From positions 11,271 to 75,270 of the forward strand of contig CAWBSY010000003.1 of assembly GCA_963791575.1 (NCBI GenBank): a stretch of 64,000 bases of DNA. Reading direction: 5' to 3'. The translations under genes were made by a program, and so were the position numbers. The stretch comes from JAOAPG01 sp963791575. GTDB taxonomy: Bacteria; Acidobacteriota; Terriglobia; Terriglobales; Acidobacteriaceae. Of this stretch, positions 18,978 through 29,562 are shown piece after piece. The notes under the pieces are model-generated. The model ran no database searches, was not told the origin of the DNA, and saw nothing but the letters and a program-made list of their open reading frames with translations. The first letter of the stretch is position 1; every line of letters starts with the position of its first letter.

Positions 18978-19461
18978 TTGTTCTTGATGCCAACATACTC
19001 ATGCGTATGACAGCGCCTCGTCCTACCATGCGAGGGCTCGCGTCTGGATCGAGCAGGTATTCTCCGGAACCGCGCCTATAGGATTGCCATGGCAAACGGC
19101 TGCTGCATTTCTGCGGATCATGACCAACCCCAGGTTGCCGGGGGAGCGGTTCAGCCTGGAGGAAGCGGTGCAAATTGTGGACAGGTGGTTGGAACAGCCG
19201 AACATCCGGGCACTGGCCCCTGGAGATGATCACTGGCCGCTTTTTCGACAGATATGATTGAGGGGCAAACTCATGGGCCGCTTATCACGGACGCACAACT
19301 GGCGGCACTGACGATTGAATATGGCGGCGTGCTACACACTACAGATCGCGATTTTGCGCGCTTCCCGGGACTTCGCTGGACAATCCCTTGGCTTAGCTTC
19401 GCATCGCAAAATCCCCGCCCTTCGCTTCGCGATAGGACGGGCGCACCCAGCTCTTCTTGAT
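18974..19461 (+). pseudogene. VapC-like PIN-domain toxin (two frameshifts)
   Basis: Reading across two single-base shifts (near 19006 and 19253) gives a near-complete PIN ribonuclease: VIVLDANILM, then YDSASSYHARARVWIEQVF, TAAAFLRIMTNPRLPGERF, LITDAQLAALTIEYGG and LHTTDRDFARFPGLRW. The PIN acidic residues are visible (Asp in LDAN, Asp in LITDA, Asp in TTDRDF). PIN toxins cut tRNA or rRNA. As written it cannot be translated in full; whether this is real inactivation or sequencing indels is open, but two shifts in ~480 bases is more than most neighbours have. Confidence 0.72.
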
Positions 19462-19463
19462 GG

Positions 19464-21128
19464 TTAAATCTCCAAGATCACCGGCATAATCAGCGGCCGC
19501 TTTTGTGTCTGCTTGGAAATGTACCGCTTCAAGTCCGTCCGAATTTTTTCTTTGATTACGCCGTAATCTGTTTTTTCTTCGTCGCTTGAAAGTTCCAGCG
19601 TGTTCATTACGACTTGACGGGCACCGTCCATCAATCCATCTTCTCCTGCAGAAAACCCTCGCGTCACGATTTCAGGGGCAGATTCTACTCGTCCTGTCAG
19701 TTTATTGATGGCAATGATCGGCAGCACGATGCCATCTTCACTCAGATGGCGCCGGTCTTTAATGATTAAATCCTCGACCACGTCGGTTCGCGAACCGGAA
19801 TCGATGCATATTCGGCCCACGTTGATGCGTCCAGCTTTGCGTGCGCCCAATTCGTCGAATTCGAGAACGTCGCCGCTCTCGATCAGCATTACGTTCCCAA
19901 CCGAACCGTGCATTGCTCCCGCGAGTTCAGCGTGCAACTTGAGCTGCCGATATTCACCGTGTACCGGAATAAAATATTTCGGTTTAACCAGGTTGATGAT
20001 CAGGCGTAGCTCTTCCTGACTGGCATGTCCGCTGACGTGAATTGGCGGCGAAGACCCGTCATCATAGATAACATGAGCTTGGCGCCGGAAAAGGTGGTCC
20101 ACCATGCGGTAGATTCCTTTTTCGTTCCCGGGGATAATGCGCGACGAGAGCATCACCGTGTCGCCCTTTTCAATTTTCGCGTGCTTGTGATTGTCCACCG
20201 CGGCCCGCGACAGAGCCGACATCGGTTCGCCCTGGGTTCCACTAATCAGGACGCAAACTTTTTCGGGGGCGAAATTCTTCATCTCGCCGGGATGAATCAG
20301 CAGTCCCTCGGGAATCTCGATGTAGCCAAGATCTTCGGCAATCTCCGCCGAATTATTCATCGATCGGCCAACGAAGGCTACTTTGCGTCCGTGTTCCCAG
20401 GCCATTTCGACCGCAAGCTTGATTCGGTGTATCGAAGAAGAAAAGCAGGAGATAAATAACCGTCGTTGCGTATGGGCAAAAACTTCCTCGAACTTGCGAC
20501 GCACGGCCCGCTCGCTCGGCGTATACCCTTTGCGCTCAACGTTGGTTGAGTCCTGAAACAGGGCGAGCACTCCCTCTTTGCCATACTCCGCGAATGCATG
20601 CAGATCAAATAGCCGATTGTCGGTGGGAGTGGGATCAACTTTGAAATCGCCAGTGTGAATTAGCACGCCCAAAGGCGTATGGATAGCGAGAGCCACGCAA
20701 TTAACGAGGCTGTGTGTGACCTGAATAGGATTGATGGTGAAGGGGCCAATCTTAAAGCGTTCCCCGGGCGTGATCTCATTGAGTTCTGCATCGTCGAGAA
20801 GCCCGTGCTCTTCGAGTTTGTCTTCGACGTAAGCAAGTGTGAATTCGGTTCCCCAGACGGGAACGTTCAGCTCGGAAAGAATAAACGGCAACGCACCGAT
20901 GTGATCTTCGTGCCCGTGGGTGAGGACAATGCCTTTCACGCGCTCGCGATTTTCGGTGAGATACGAAATATCTGGGACAACAATATCCACGCCCAGGAGC
21001 TCTGCTTCCGGGAACATTAATCCGGCGTCAATGACGATGATGTCATCGCCCCAACGCACAGCCATGCAGTTCATTCCGAACTCGCCCAGACCTCCGAGCG
21101 GTACAATTTGCAATTTTCCAGTTGGCAT
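19464..21128 (-). CDS. rnj: Ribonuclease J
   Basis: 554 residues, intact, of the usual length. The metallo-beta-lactamase core shows VIDAGLMFPEAELLGVDIVV, the zinc motif LTHGHEDHIGALPF and LIHTGDFKVDPTPTD. The beta-CASP part has VFVGRSMNNS-type sequence (KVAFVGRSMNNSAEI), VLISGTQGEPMSALSRAA and VHVSGHASQEELRL. RNase J has endo- and 5'-3' exonuclease activity on mRNA and rRNA precursors, and replaces or complements RNase E. It starts at ATG 21128. Confidence 0.94.
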   Translation of the reverse strand: MPTGKLQIVPLGGLGEFGMNCMAVRWGDDIIVIDAGLMFPEAELLGVDIVVPDISYLTENRERVKGIVLTHGHEDHIGALPFILSELNVPVWGTEFTLAYVEDKLEEHGLLDDAELNEITPGERFKIGPFTINPIQVTHSLVNCVALAIHTPLGVLIHTGDFKVDPTPTDNRLFDLHAFAEYGKEGVLALFQDSTNVERKGYTPSERAVRRKFEEVFAHTQRRLFISCFSSSIHRIKLAVEMAWEHGRKVAFVGRSMNNSAEIAEDLGYIEIPEGLLIHPGEMKNFAPEKVCVLISGTQGEPMSALSRAAVDNHKHAKIEKGDTVMLSSRIIPGNEKGIYRMVDHLFRRQAHVIYDDGSSPPIHVSGHASQEELRLIINLVKPKYFIPVHGEYRQLKLHAELAGAMHGSVGNVMLIESGDVLEFDELGARKAGRINVGRICIDSGSRTDVVEDLIIKDRRHLSEDGIVLPIIAINKLTGRVESAPEIVTRGFSAGEDGLMDGARQVVMNTLELSSDEEKTDYGVIKEKIRTDLKRYISKQTQKRPLIMPVILEI

Positions 21129-21228
21129 TATGAGTATTTTGATCGTAGCACAGGGTGAATTCTGGCGAGGTGTCCGGCTGCACGCCAGAAATCAGCCAGG
21201 TGCATGCTTGTGTAAATTCCGATGCTGG

Positions 21229-21738
21229 TCACTCTGAGGTTCGATGGTGAGCATTTCCTCCATAACAGGACAGAAAGACCGCAATGTCGTGGCTACCGGT
21301 TAATCTGCGGACCCGCACGTCCGGTGCATGAGAAACTCTAGCCGCCTCAATGCGAGGACGGTTGACCCGGTCGAATTTCCAAATGAACGTTAGCACTTTC
21401 TTGAGTCCGCCTATTCGGTGAGTCTCGCCACGCTTGAACACTCGCGTAATTGCACGCCAAGCGCAGTACAACTTTGAGCGCTCGATCCAAATTATAAGAG
21501 TAGCGCGAGGTAATCGGATATCGAAGGTCGCGATTGCAAAATTCCCATCGCTGATCCACTCATCACCTGCGTGCGCTTCCTTCACCAAGGTTCGGAACGC
21601 GGGAACGTCTTTCTCGTCCCAATCCGACTGCCAGATCGTATCCAGACAGATAACGGGGGCACTGATCCGTTCGCCAAGCTGGCGCGCCAAGGTTGTCTTT
21701 CCGCTGCCAGCGCAACCCAAAATGACAATTCGTGCCAT
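21229..21738 (-). CDS. P-loop nucleotide kinase-like protein (FlaR/topology-modulation type)
   Basis: 169 residues. The N-terminus has a clear Walker A (MARIVILGCAGSGKTTLARQ), followed by LDTIWQSDWDEKD and EWISDGNFAIATFDIRLPRA. This arrangement is seen in small adenylate-kinase-like 'DNA topology modulation protein' homologues. The acceptor substrate is unknown. The last ~30 residues look atypical (GSHDIAVFLSCYGGNAHHR), so the 3' end could be frame-shifted. It is separate from rnj by ~100 bases on the same strand. Confidence 0.65.
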   Translation of the reverse strand: MARIVILGCAGSGKTTLARQLGERISAPVICLDTIWQSDWDEKDVPAFRTLVKEAHAGDEWISDGNFAIATFDIRLPRATLIIWIERSKLYCAWRAITRVFKRGETHRIGGLKKVLTFIWKFDRVNRPRIEAARVSHAPDVRVRRLTGSHDIAVFLSCYGGNAHHRTSE

Positions 21739-21836
21739 GATTTTTGGCTACTTTCCTACATGAATGCTAGTACAGAGCTGGTAGGGTTTGGCAAAGCGTT
21801 CGACGATATAATCTGAATCTGCATCTAAGCTGGCCT

Positions 21837-22532
21837 ATGGTGGAGGACATCCGCAAATCGTGGCTGGGACGCCGGGTTGAGAGCGCTCTGCGGAGCGGCT
21901 TCCAACATGCCTATGAAACGGTTAAGGTGGATCCCTCAAAATTTCTTTTACAATTGCGGATTGCGCACGGTTTGCCGATATCAACTTTCCAGGGCGTTTA
22001 TTCGGTCGAGATGAGCGTCCTAGATGACCTTGCCCAACAGGTGATCCGCAGCGGCGCAAAAGTTGCAATGGCGGAGGGAGCCGGTTTCGGACTAGGCGGT
22101 TTAATCACGATTGTTCCCGATCTAAGTATTCTGGCCGGTCTGACAATGCGCACGATTCAGAAGCTGAGTTTGCTGTATGGCTTCGAATACAACACCGAAG
22201 AGGAAACGGCGGAGTTGTGGATCGCTGCCGCCACTGCTGCGGGAGTCGACATCAGCCGTGACCTCCTCGAGAAGCAGGTTGTGAAACGCTTTGTGCCGCG
22301 GGTGATTCAGCGTATCGCGGTGAAGACGAGTCAGGAGATGGTTGAAAAGTGGGCAGGGCGGTTGATTCCCGTGGCGAGCTCCGTGATCGGCGCTGGGCTG
22401 AACTATTACTTCGTGCGCGCCTGGGGTGAGCGAGCGAGCGCACATTTTCGGCAGCGGCATTTGGAAGCCCGCAACCAAATGAATTCCGCGTCACAAACCA
22501 TCCCGCCCACTATCGAAGCAACTTTTTCGTAA
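21837..22532 (+). CDS. EcsC-family protein
   Basis: 231 residues. Hydrophobic glycine-rich segments (AEGAGFGLGGLITIVPDLSI, and VASSVIGAGLNYYFVRAWGE) and the motif FEYNTEEETAELWIAAATAA match the EcsC family (named after a B. subtilis protein linked to an ABC transporter). It is likely membrane-associated. The molecular function is unknown, and the neighbours give no further hint. Confidence 0.75.
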   Translation: MVEDIRKSWLGRRVESALRSGFQHAYETVKVDPSKFLLQLRIAHGLPISTFQGVYSVEMSVLDDLAQQVIRSGAKVAMAEGAGFGLGGLITIVPDLSILAGLTMRTIQKLSLLYGFEYNTEEETAELWIAAATAAGVDISRDLLEKQVVKRFVPRVIQRIAVKTSQEMVEKWAGRLIPVASSVIGAGLNYYFVRAWGERASAHFRQRHLEARNQMNSASQTIPPTIEATFS

Positions 22533-22671
22533 CGATAAAGTTGGAACGGGCGCACACCTCGCCCGCTGCCCATTGCCAACACTGAAGCCAAGCTGCTGAT
22601 GCTGAGGCACGCATTCGAAACTTCGGCAGGTGCCTACAACCATAATCGGCCTTGATGGCCCAGGATTGTAT

Positions 22672-24284
22672 TCAACTTGGCTTGCCTGAAATCCCGAATG
22701 AACGAACTGGCTTTTTTGTCTTCTGCTGTTTGTCGTCACGATCCACAAGATCCAGTCCAAACGAAGGATGCTCGTAAGTGCCGGTGATTTTGACGGGCGC
22801 TGCGTAACCAGCTCGGTGCTTCTTGAAGAAGGGATCCAATACCTTCAGCATAAGAGCTTTCATACCGTGCGTGGTCTTCGACAATTCGGAGTTCGTTCTC
22901 AATGTCCCATGCAGATCGATCTTCTCATTGATTATGTTGTAGGTCCCGTGCAGTTGAGCATCCGCACCTGGAATGCTAAAGGAAAGAAGCGAAAAATTAG
23001 CGGTGCCATCTTTCAGTACGACATGGCCTTTCAAATCGGAAAGGACAGTCTCAGGTCTGATCTGGTCCGGCTCATTTTTGCATGATCTTTTTCTCCGAGG
23101 GCACCCTGGCTGAGAGTGTTCACCCCCTGCTGAGTGTCAGCCTTGGTAAATTTGCCATCGTCGATTCCAAAATCGCCCTGTAGCTCTACCTTTTCTAAGA
23201 ATGATCGTTTCCCTGGCGGGATTAAGACCTTCGCCTTAAAGTTAACGATCCCTGACATTGCTGCTTGTTTCGAACGGGTAAAAAGATCCAGGATATCTTC
23301 AATGCGCCCTGCGTTGGTCGCTATATTGAGCGATGTCGTCTTGCCCTTTTCAGTCTCATTTCCCGCGATGCTGCCTGCTGACCGAACGGTGGTTCGCGAG
23401 AAGTGTGCCGTGACATCTTGCAGAAATGTGTCTCCGTTTTTGCCGTTAACTTCGGCTCGGAACTGGGTTCGCAATGCTAGGTGATGGGAACTTGAGGTCA
23501 CTGTGAAGTTCGGCGTATCGGTGGTTCCCTGAACGTCGACATGATCCAGCGTGCCAGCGAATTTTCCGGAGGAAGATAACATGCCCGCGATCGCTTTGAA
23601 CACACCGAGATCGGCTTGCTGGAAGAGATATTCTCCTGAAACAGGGGTTTTGCCTACATCGTCCGCATTCCATGGACCGAATTTTCCATCCGTCGCTATT
23701 TCCCCCGGCGGCTCAGGGTTAGAAAATTTTGCCTTAAATGATGCGGGTCCCTGTGCGCCGGCGTTGCTTAGAGCGAACTCACGAAAGCTAAATTTAAGCG
23801 GCTGCTTACCCGGATTTTTTGACGCCACCTCGAGGATCGCACCGTCCGCAGTAAGATCGTCGATGACGACGGCTGATCTATTTGGCGTTTGGAATTGTTC
23901 ACTCGTTCCACGCGGCGGCGCTAAGATATGCAGGCCTTCAACGCGAATGTGACTCACGTGTTTCGCGAATAGACCGAAAAAGCTGCCCTGTATCGTTATC
24001 CTTTCAGCGGTGATGAGAGGAGCGGTACCCGGCTTCGGATTGTGCTGGAATGTTACGTGTTCGAGCACGCAACCGGGTCGGGGAAAATAGTTGGCGTGAA
24101 AATTTCTCAATTGGACTTTACTCATACTGGCGTCTTGCAAATCTTGTAACACCGCTTCGCGACGGAATGGCCACCGTGCGCATAGTATGGCTATCCCAAT
24201 GAGAAAAATGGCGCATACCGCGAATAGAGCGATCTTGATGGGTTTCAGTGATCTTCGAAGCGGAGTTATGGTCGTCGCAGTCAT
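22672..24284 (-). CDS. AsmA-like envelope protein (one frameshift)
   Basis: About 537 residues over two frames meeting near 23080. It has an N-terminal membrane anchor (IKIALFAVCAIFLIGIAIL), then long stretches of beta-strand-rich AsmA repeats (LQDASMSKVQLRNFHANYF, and FFGLFAKHVSHIRVEGLHI). In the second part LKGHVVLKDGTANFSLLSF leads into GADAQLHGTYNIINEKIDL, the hallmark C-terminal AsmA segment. AsmA-like proteins span the periplasm and are linked to phospholipid transfer between membranes. The shift is a single base, with good sequence on both sides. Confidence 0.78.
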
Positions 24285-24371
24285 TCGTAGTAACGAACAG
24301 CAGTAGTGAACAAAATCTTGGAGGCGAGTAGTGAGGTTAGGGTTGTTAGCTCGTCGATGTCTATTAATTTC

Positions 24372-25586
24372 TTAGAACAGTGACAATTGCCGTGGTCGGG
24401 TATCGGCAGAATGCGCTCGGGTGCGATCGAATACAGTGCGGCCGCCTAAAGAACTGGAGATCGCCTTCTCGTGCGAGATGGAGGCAGCAAAATCGGCATG
24501 CGGTGCGCTTGATCGCTCGACAGTTCGCACGAATGCATCAAGTCTTCGAAATCCTTCCACTTTCTCAGTATGTCCGAGCTTCGCGCTGTCTAGCGAACGA
24601 CGCAGTACGCCGATAGTCTCGTCGTATGTTTTAAGAGGAACAGGAAAAGGGTGACCATCCTTTCCGCCAAGAGAAAAAGAGAAGCGCGCCGGATCCGAGA
24701 ACCGCGTTGCAGTTCCATGGACGACTTCTGCCACGAGCGCCAGCGTTTGCAGAGTCCGAGGGCCGAGTTTCTCAAGCAGCAGCAACGACGCGAAATCGCG
24801 GAACTCGCGTTCGTAAGCGACGGCGAGAATTGCACCTAATCGCTTGACGTCTACATTCGAGGCTCGAACTTCATGGTGTTTCGGCATGACCAGTGTACGA
24901 ATATCCCGCAACGTCACTTCGGGGCTTCGAGCTACTACTTCCAGCAATGCATTTTGAGCGGGCTTAGATTCAGCATCCACGAGATTCATAATCGTACCCT
25001 GATGGTCGCCGACAATCCCGGTGTGTGGTTCGTTGGTGAAATCTCGGACAGTTGCAGAGTGCCAATGGTAGCGACGAGCGAGGGCGTTGCCGGCATTCAT
25101 TCCTTGCTGAACGATTGTCCACTCGCCGCTGTTGGTTACGACAAAGCCGTGAAGATAAAGTTGGAAGCCATCAGCAATTGCGTTATTGTCCACGCGCGCA
25201 GCCAGACGACTAGTGCGCACCAAAGAGTCGCCGTTCAGACAGACCTTTTCTGCGTAATGACGCAGTTCGTTCGGTGTCTCGCGGGAGTGACGTCCTCGGC
25301 CACCGCAAACATAAATTCCCAGCTCATGAGCGCGTGGATTCAAACCCCTTTTGAGGGCTCCGAGTACCGAGGTCGTGATTCCGGATGAGTGCCAATCCAT
25401 TCCCATGACACATCCCAAAGCCTGAAACCAGAAGGGATCAGCAAGGCGAGAGAGTAACTCCGATTTGCCATAATGATGGACGATATTCTCTGCGATTGCG
25501 GTGCCGAGAAGGGTCATTCGATCGGCCAACCATCGGGGCACGCTGCCGCCATGAAGCGGAAGATCGGCAATTCCGGAGCGCTTCAT
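24372..25586 (-). CDS. DUF763 family protein
   Basis: About 404 residues starting MKRSGIADLPLHGGSVPRWL, the conserved DUF763 opening. Other family blocks are FWFQALGCVMGMDWHSSGI, HELGIYVCGGRGRHSRETP and GMNAGNALARRYHWHS. The C-part LLLEKLGPRTLQTLALVAEV looks like a helix-hairpin-helix, hinting at nucleic-acid contact. The family is known from archaea and scattered bacteria; its function is not established as far as I know. I shortened the start from 25652 to ATG 25586. It is divergent from the GH2 gene, with ~120 bases between them. Confidence 0.8.
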   Translation of the reverse strand: MKRSGIADLPLHGGSVPRWLADRMTLLGTAIAENIVHHYGKSELLSRLADPFWFQALGCVMGMDWHSSGITTSVLGALKRGLNPRAHELGIYVCGGRGRHSRETPNELRHYAEKVCLNGDSLVRTSRLAARVDNNAIADGFQLYLHGFVVTNSGEWTIVQQGMNAGNALARRYHWHSATVRDFTNEPHTGIVGDHQGTIMNLVDAESKPAQNALLEVVARSPEVTLRDIRTLVMPKHHEVRASNVDVKRLGAILAVAYEREFRDFASLLLLEKLGPRTLQTLALVAEVVHGTATRFSDPARFSFSLGGKDGHPFPVPLKTYDETIGVLRRSLDSAKLGHTEKVEGFRRLDAFVRTVERSSAPHADFAASISHEKAISSSLGGRTVFDRTRAHSADTRPRQLSLF

Positions 25587-25704
25587 ACTAATAAAAATAT
25601 TGTAATGCCACGGAGAGGGGATTGCGTTCCAATTCGCGGTCAAAAGATGCAATCAGCAACTCCGGGTCGTAAAATACCAAATCGCAAGCGTTTCAGGAGA
25701 AAAC

Positions 25705-28246
25705 ATGATTCGAGTAACGGCGCAGCGCATCGGAATTATCGCGCTCACAAGTTTTCTGTTTTCCACTGCAGTTCAAGCGAGCAACCCGCCGGCCACCACC
25801 ATTCCGGTATCCAGTGAGCGGCGTCTCAGCTTCAATGAAGACTGGCGGTTTTATAAAGCCGATGCCAAAGGAGCTGAAGATCCTAGGTTCGACGATTCAC
25901 AATGGAAGAAACTCAAGTTGCCACATGACTGGGCGATTGAAGGTCCATTTGATCCGAAGCTGAATCCTCACACCGGCGCACTGCCTATCTCAGGTACTGG
26001 GTGGTATCGCAAATCTTTTTTTCTTCCAGACTGCTGCGAAGGGCCGCTATTTCACAATTGTGTTCGATGGAGCGATGTCGAATGCAACCGTCTGGATAAA
26101 CGGGCACGAGTTGGGGCACCGTCCTTATGGTTACTCCAGTTTTGCATTCGACGTGACGCCATATTTGCACTTCGGCGGCGAAACAAATGTGCTTTCCGTT
26201 CGCTTGACGCCGGAGGAGCACTCTTCGCGCTGGTATCCAGGGGCCGGTATCTATCGCAACGTCTGGCTGGATGTAACTGGACCGGTGCATGTCGCGGAGT
26301 GGGGAACCTACATCACGACTCCGGAAGTTTCTGATGAGAAGGCCACCGTCTCGGTTAAAACAGAGGTTCGTAACCAACTCGCTAAGAACACCGGCATCGT
26401 ACTTCGATCAACCGTCCTCGACGATTCGGGGAAGCCGGTGGGTAAGGCTAGCAGCGAAAATACGACCGTTCCTGCTGGCGGGAACCACGCTATAGTCACG
26501 AACGTGACAATATCCCAACCGCAACGTTGGGATATGGATCGTCCTTACTTATATACGCTTGTCACCGAAGTCTTGGAAGGCGATCGGGTGGTGGATAGGT
26601 ACTCCACTGCTTTCGGCGTTCGCACCATTGCTTTCGATAAAGCGAAAGGGTTTCTGCTGAATGGCAAGGCTCGCAAGCTGCACGGCGTTTGCCTGCATCA
26701 TGACCTCGGCGCTCTTGGGGCTGCGGTAAACCGTCGCGCCACGGAGAGGCAGCTGGAGATCATGAAAGCTGCAGGCGTAAACGCGATTCGGACAAGCCAC
26801 AATCCGCCGTCCCCGGAACTGCTCGAACTATGCGACAGGTTGGGATTAGTTGTGATGGACGAATCCTTCGATATGTGGCGCATCCCGAAAGTGCCGAACG
26901 GCTACAGCAAGTATTACGACGAATGGTCGGAACGTGATTTGCGCGACATGGTAAGACGAGACCGAAATCATCCGAGCATTATTATGTGGAGCATCGGAAA
27001 CGAGATTCCCGAACAGAGGCAGCCAGACGGATGGAAGGAAGCTCGGCGATTGACAGGCCTCTTTCACGAAGAAGACCCCACTCGACCGACAACATCAGCC
27101 TTCAACATTTGGGATGACGCCGTTCGCAATCACCTCGCCGACAATGTGGACCTCCCCGGCGTCAATTACAAGCCAATGCGGTACGAAGAGATTCTGAAAG
27201 CTCATCCCAACTGGATTATCTTCGGCTCGGAAACAGCGTCGTGTGTAAGCTCTCGCGGCGTTTACCATTTGCCGATTGAAAAATACGAAAAAGATCCATC
27301 GCACCAAATCAGCAGCTACGACATTATCGCGCCTCCTTGGGCCTACTGCCCTGATGTTGAATTCACTTATCAGGACAAGCTGCCGAATGTGCTCGGCGAA
27401 TTCGTGTGGACTGGCTTCGACTACATCGGCGAACCTACGCCCTATTTCGGGGAGAAGACGAATAACGATCACGATTGGCCAGCACGCAGCTCTTATTTCG
27501 GCATGGTCGATCTCGCAGGATTTCCTAAAGACCGTTATTACCTTTACCAGAGCCAATGGACCACCACGCCCATGGTGCACATCCTGCCGCACTGGAATTG
27601 GGCCGGACATGAAGGACAGAACATTCCAGTGATGGCCTATACGAACGCGGAAGAGGTCGAGCTATTCCTCAATGGAAAATCTTTAGGAAGAAAGAAGCGC
27701 TTCTCCGAACCCGTAGATATTCCGGTGGGACCAAATGTCAGCCCTGATAAAAAGTTCCAAACCAAGTATCGCCTGCTCTGGCAGGTACCGTACGAGCCGG
27801 GCACGTTAAAAGCGGTTGCTTATTCAGGCGGAACGGAAGCCGCTTCTCAAGAAATGCGCACAGCTGGTACGCCTGCAAAAATTGTTCTCATTCCAGATCG
27901 AAACGTAATTCACGCCGACGGCGACGATCTCTCGTTCGTGACCGTTCGGATTGAGGATAAAGATGGTAACTTGTGCCCGATGGCGGACAATCTCGTTCGC
28001 TTCCAAGTAAACGGCGCTGGCGAGATCGAGGCCGTGGACAATGGCAACGCCGCCACTATCGAACCCTTCCACGCCGACCATCGCACCGCGTTTAACGGGT
28101 TGGCGCTATTGATCGTTCGGTCGCAAGATCATGCGGGCAAAATCCAAGTGATTGCGACGAGTGACGGACTGGCCCAAAGTGAAATTGAAATTCGTACAGA
28201 ACCAGTTGCGGATCGCAGCAACCCAGAGCTGGCGCCAACAAACTAA
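25705..28246 (+). CDS. Beta-galactosidase, GH2 (one frameshift)
   Basis: About 846 residues with a signal peptide (RIGIIALTSFLFSTAVQAS). The sugar-binding domain (LSFNEDWRFYKADAKGAED, LKLPHDWAIEGPFD) changes frame near 26016-26022, a run of seven T where six would restore the frame. The immunoglobulin-like domain and (beta/alpha)8 barrel follow. The barrel has NAIRTSHNPPSPELLELCDR, the acid/base Glu in IIMWSIGNEIPE and the nucleophile Glu in VLGEFVWTGFDYIGEP. A C-terminal Big/DUF4982-like region completes it. It hydrolyses beta-galactosides outside the cytoplasm. A homopolymer error is the simplest cause of the shift. The next gene is an isomerase-like TIM barrel. Confidence 0.9.
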
Positions 28247-28289
28247 GCTTAGTTTCCCTTTATCTTCTATTACTTATCGAGGTGAGAAT

Positions 28290-29228
28290 ATGGATCGCCG
28301 CGTGTTTGCCCGTAGTCTTGCTGGAACGCTACTCTCGGCCTCTGCCCTGCAACGTGCCCTTGCACGCGAGAATTCCCACGCCGTACAGGCTAAAGATAGC
28401 GGCGAAGCGGCGCTGGTCCCGTTCGATCTCTCGGTCATGTTGTGGACTGTTTTCCGAGATCTCCCGTTCGAGCGCCGCCTGGAAAAAGTGGCTGACGCTG
28501 GATACAAAAATGTCGAACTCGTAGGCGAATATGAAAACTGGTCTGATGATGATTTCAATCGCGTCAATGCCAAGCGCAAGCAACTCGGCATCAGCTTCGA
28601 TTGCACTGCTGGCCTGAAGCACGGACTCTGCAATCCAGCCGACCGCGATACGCTGCTCGCAGAATTGCGCAAGACTCTTCCCACGATGGAGAGGCTCGAC
28701 TGTCCGGCGATAATCCTGCTTTCCGGCAACATCGTTCCCGGCATGTCCGTCGAAGCGCAGCACCAGAGTTGCATCGACGGTCTGAAAGCAGCGGCCACAA
28801 TAGTTGAGGGCAAGAAAATTAACGGCGAACCTGTCCGCGTATTGCTGGAGAATATCGATCCGGAAGAAAACCCGAAATATTTCCTGACTTCAGTTTCAAG
28901 AGGATTCGAAATTGTAAAAGCGGTCAATCATCCGCAAGTCCAATTCCTCTATGATTTTTTCCACGAGCAGATTTCGGAGGGTAATCTCATCGAAAAATTA
29001 GAAAAGAACATTGAGTACGTTGGACTCGTGCACGTCGCGGATGTTCCCGGTCGTCACGAGCCTGGTACGGGTGAGATCAACTACAAGAATATCTTTCGAA
29101 AACTCGCTGCCCTAAAATACAACCGGATGGTTGCAATGGAGTTCCTGCCGTCCGGCGACCCGGTCGCTCAATTGCGGGCTGCCGCCCAATTGGCGCGGGA
29201 ATCCAGCGGCACAGTCCCTTCTACCTAA
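28290..29228 (+). CDS. Secreted hydroxypyruvate-isomerase-like TIM barrel
   Basis: 312 residues starting at ATG 28290 with a GAGGTGAG ribosome-binding site 43 bases after the GH2 stop, so they probably share a transcript. The N-terminus MDRRVFARSLAGTLLSASAL is a Tat-like signal. The rest is a xylose-isomerase-type barrel: VADAGYKNVELVGEYENWS, LLENIDPEENPKYFLTSVS, FLYDFFHEQISEGNLI and HVADVPGRHEPGTGEINY. This pattern matches Hyi and inositol-catabolism-type isomerases, with metal ligands Glu/Asp/His. A secreted location and a sugar substrate are inferred; the true substrate is unknown. Confidence 0.8.
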   Translation: MDRRVFARSLAGTLLSASALQRALARENSHAVQAKDSGEAALVPFDLSVMLWTVFRDLPFERRLEKVADAGYKNVELVGEYENWSDDDFNRVNAKRKQLGISFDCTAGLKHGLCNPADRDTLLAELRKTLPTMERLDCPAIILLSGNIVPGMSVEAQHQSCIDGLKAAATIVEGKKINGEPVRVLLENIDPEENPKYFLTSVSRGFEIVKAVNHPQVQFLYDFFHEQISEGNLIEKLEKNIEYVGLVHVADVPGRHEPGTGEINYKNIFRKLAALKYNRMVAMEFLPSGDPVAQLRAAAQLARESSGTVPST

Positions 29229-29349
29229 TGCGGCTCGCCGGAAAAGATCCTCCTGCGCGGTGCTTGCGGTTCGGCGACATTGCCAAGAAAGATCACGGCC
29301 CAAATTTTGGTCTCGCATTTCAGCCTACTTTCATGGCATTCTGTCGTCA

Positions 29350-29412
29350 TGGGAAACAAAGACGCGCCAAAACGCGAAGCCAAGAAGCCTAAGAAAAAGA
29401 AGAGCGCCTAAA
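29350..29412 (+). CDS. Very small basic protein
   Basis: A 20-codon frame beginning MGNKDAPKREAKKPKKKKSA. I recall Lys-rich proteins of this kind as small unannotated genes in several phyla, but this is memory and not a search. It sits just before a strong terminator hairpin, which supports its being transcribed. Function unknown. Confidence 0.45.
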
Positions 29413-29460
29413 TCCGAGCGCTTCAACCAACACTGCTAAATGAACTGCTCTATCAGTAAA

Positions 29461-29496
29461 AGCCTGCCGCACAATAGCGGCGGGCTGAAGTTTTTT
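29461..29496 (+). terminator. Rho-independent terminator
   Basis: A ten-pair stem (AGCCTGCCGC with GCGGCGGGCT, one G-T pair) with a six-base loop is followed by GAAGTTTTTT. It would end transcription coming from the GH2/TIM-barrel/small-protein run. Confidence 0.8.
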
Positions 29497-29562
29497 ACGC
29501 TATGTTCCAAGATGTTACTGACGGAACTTTCGCCCTCGCCGTCAATGCGCTAGAGTTGGCGC

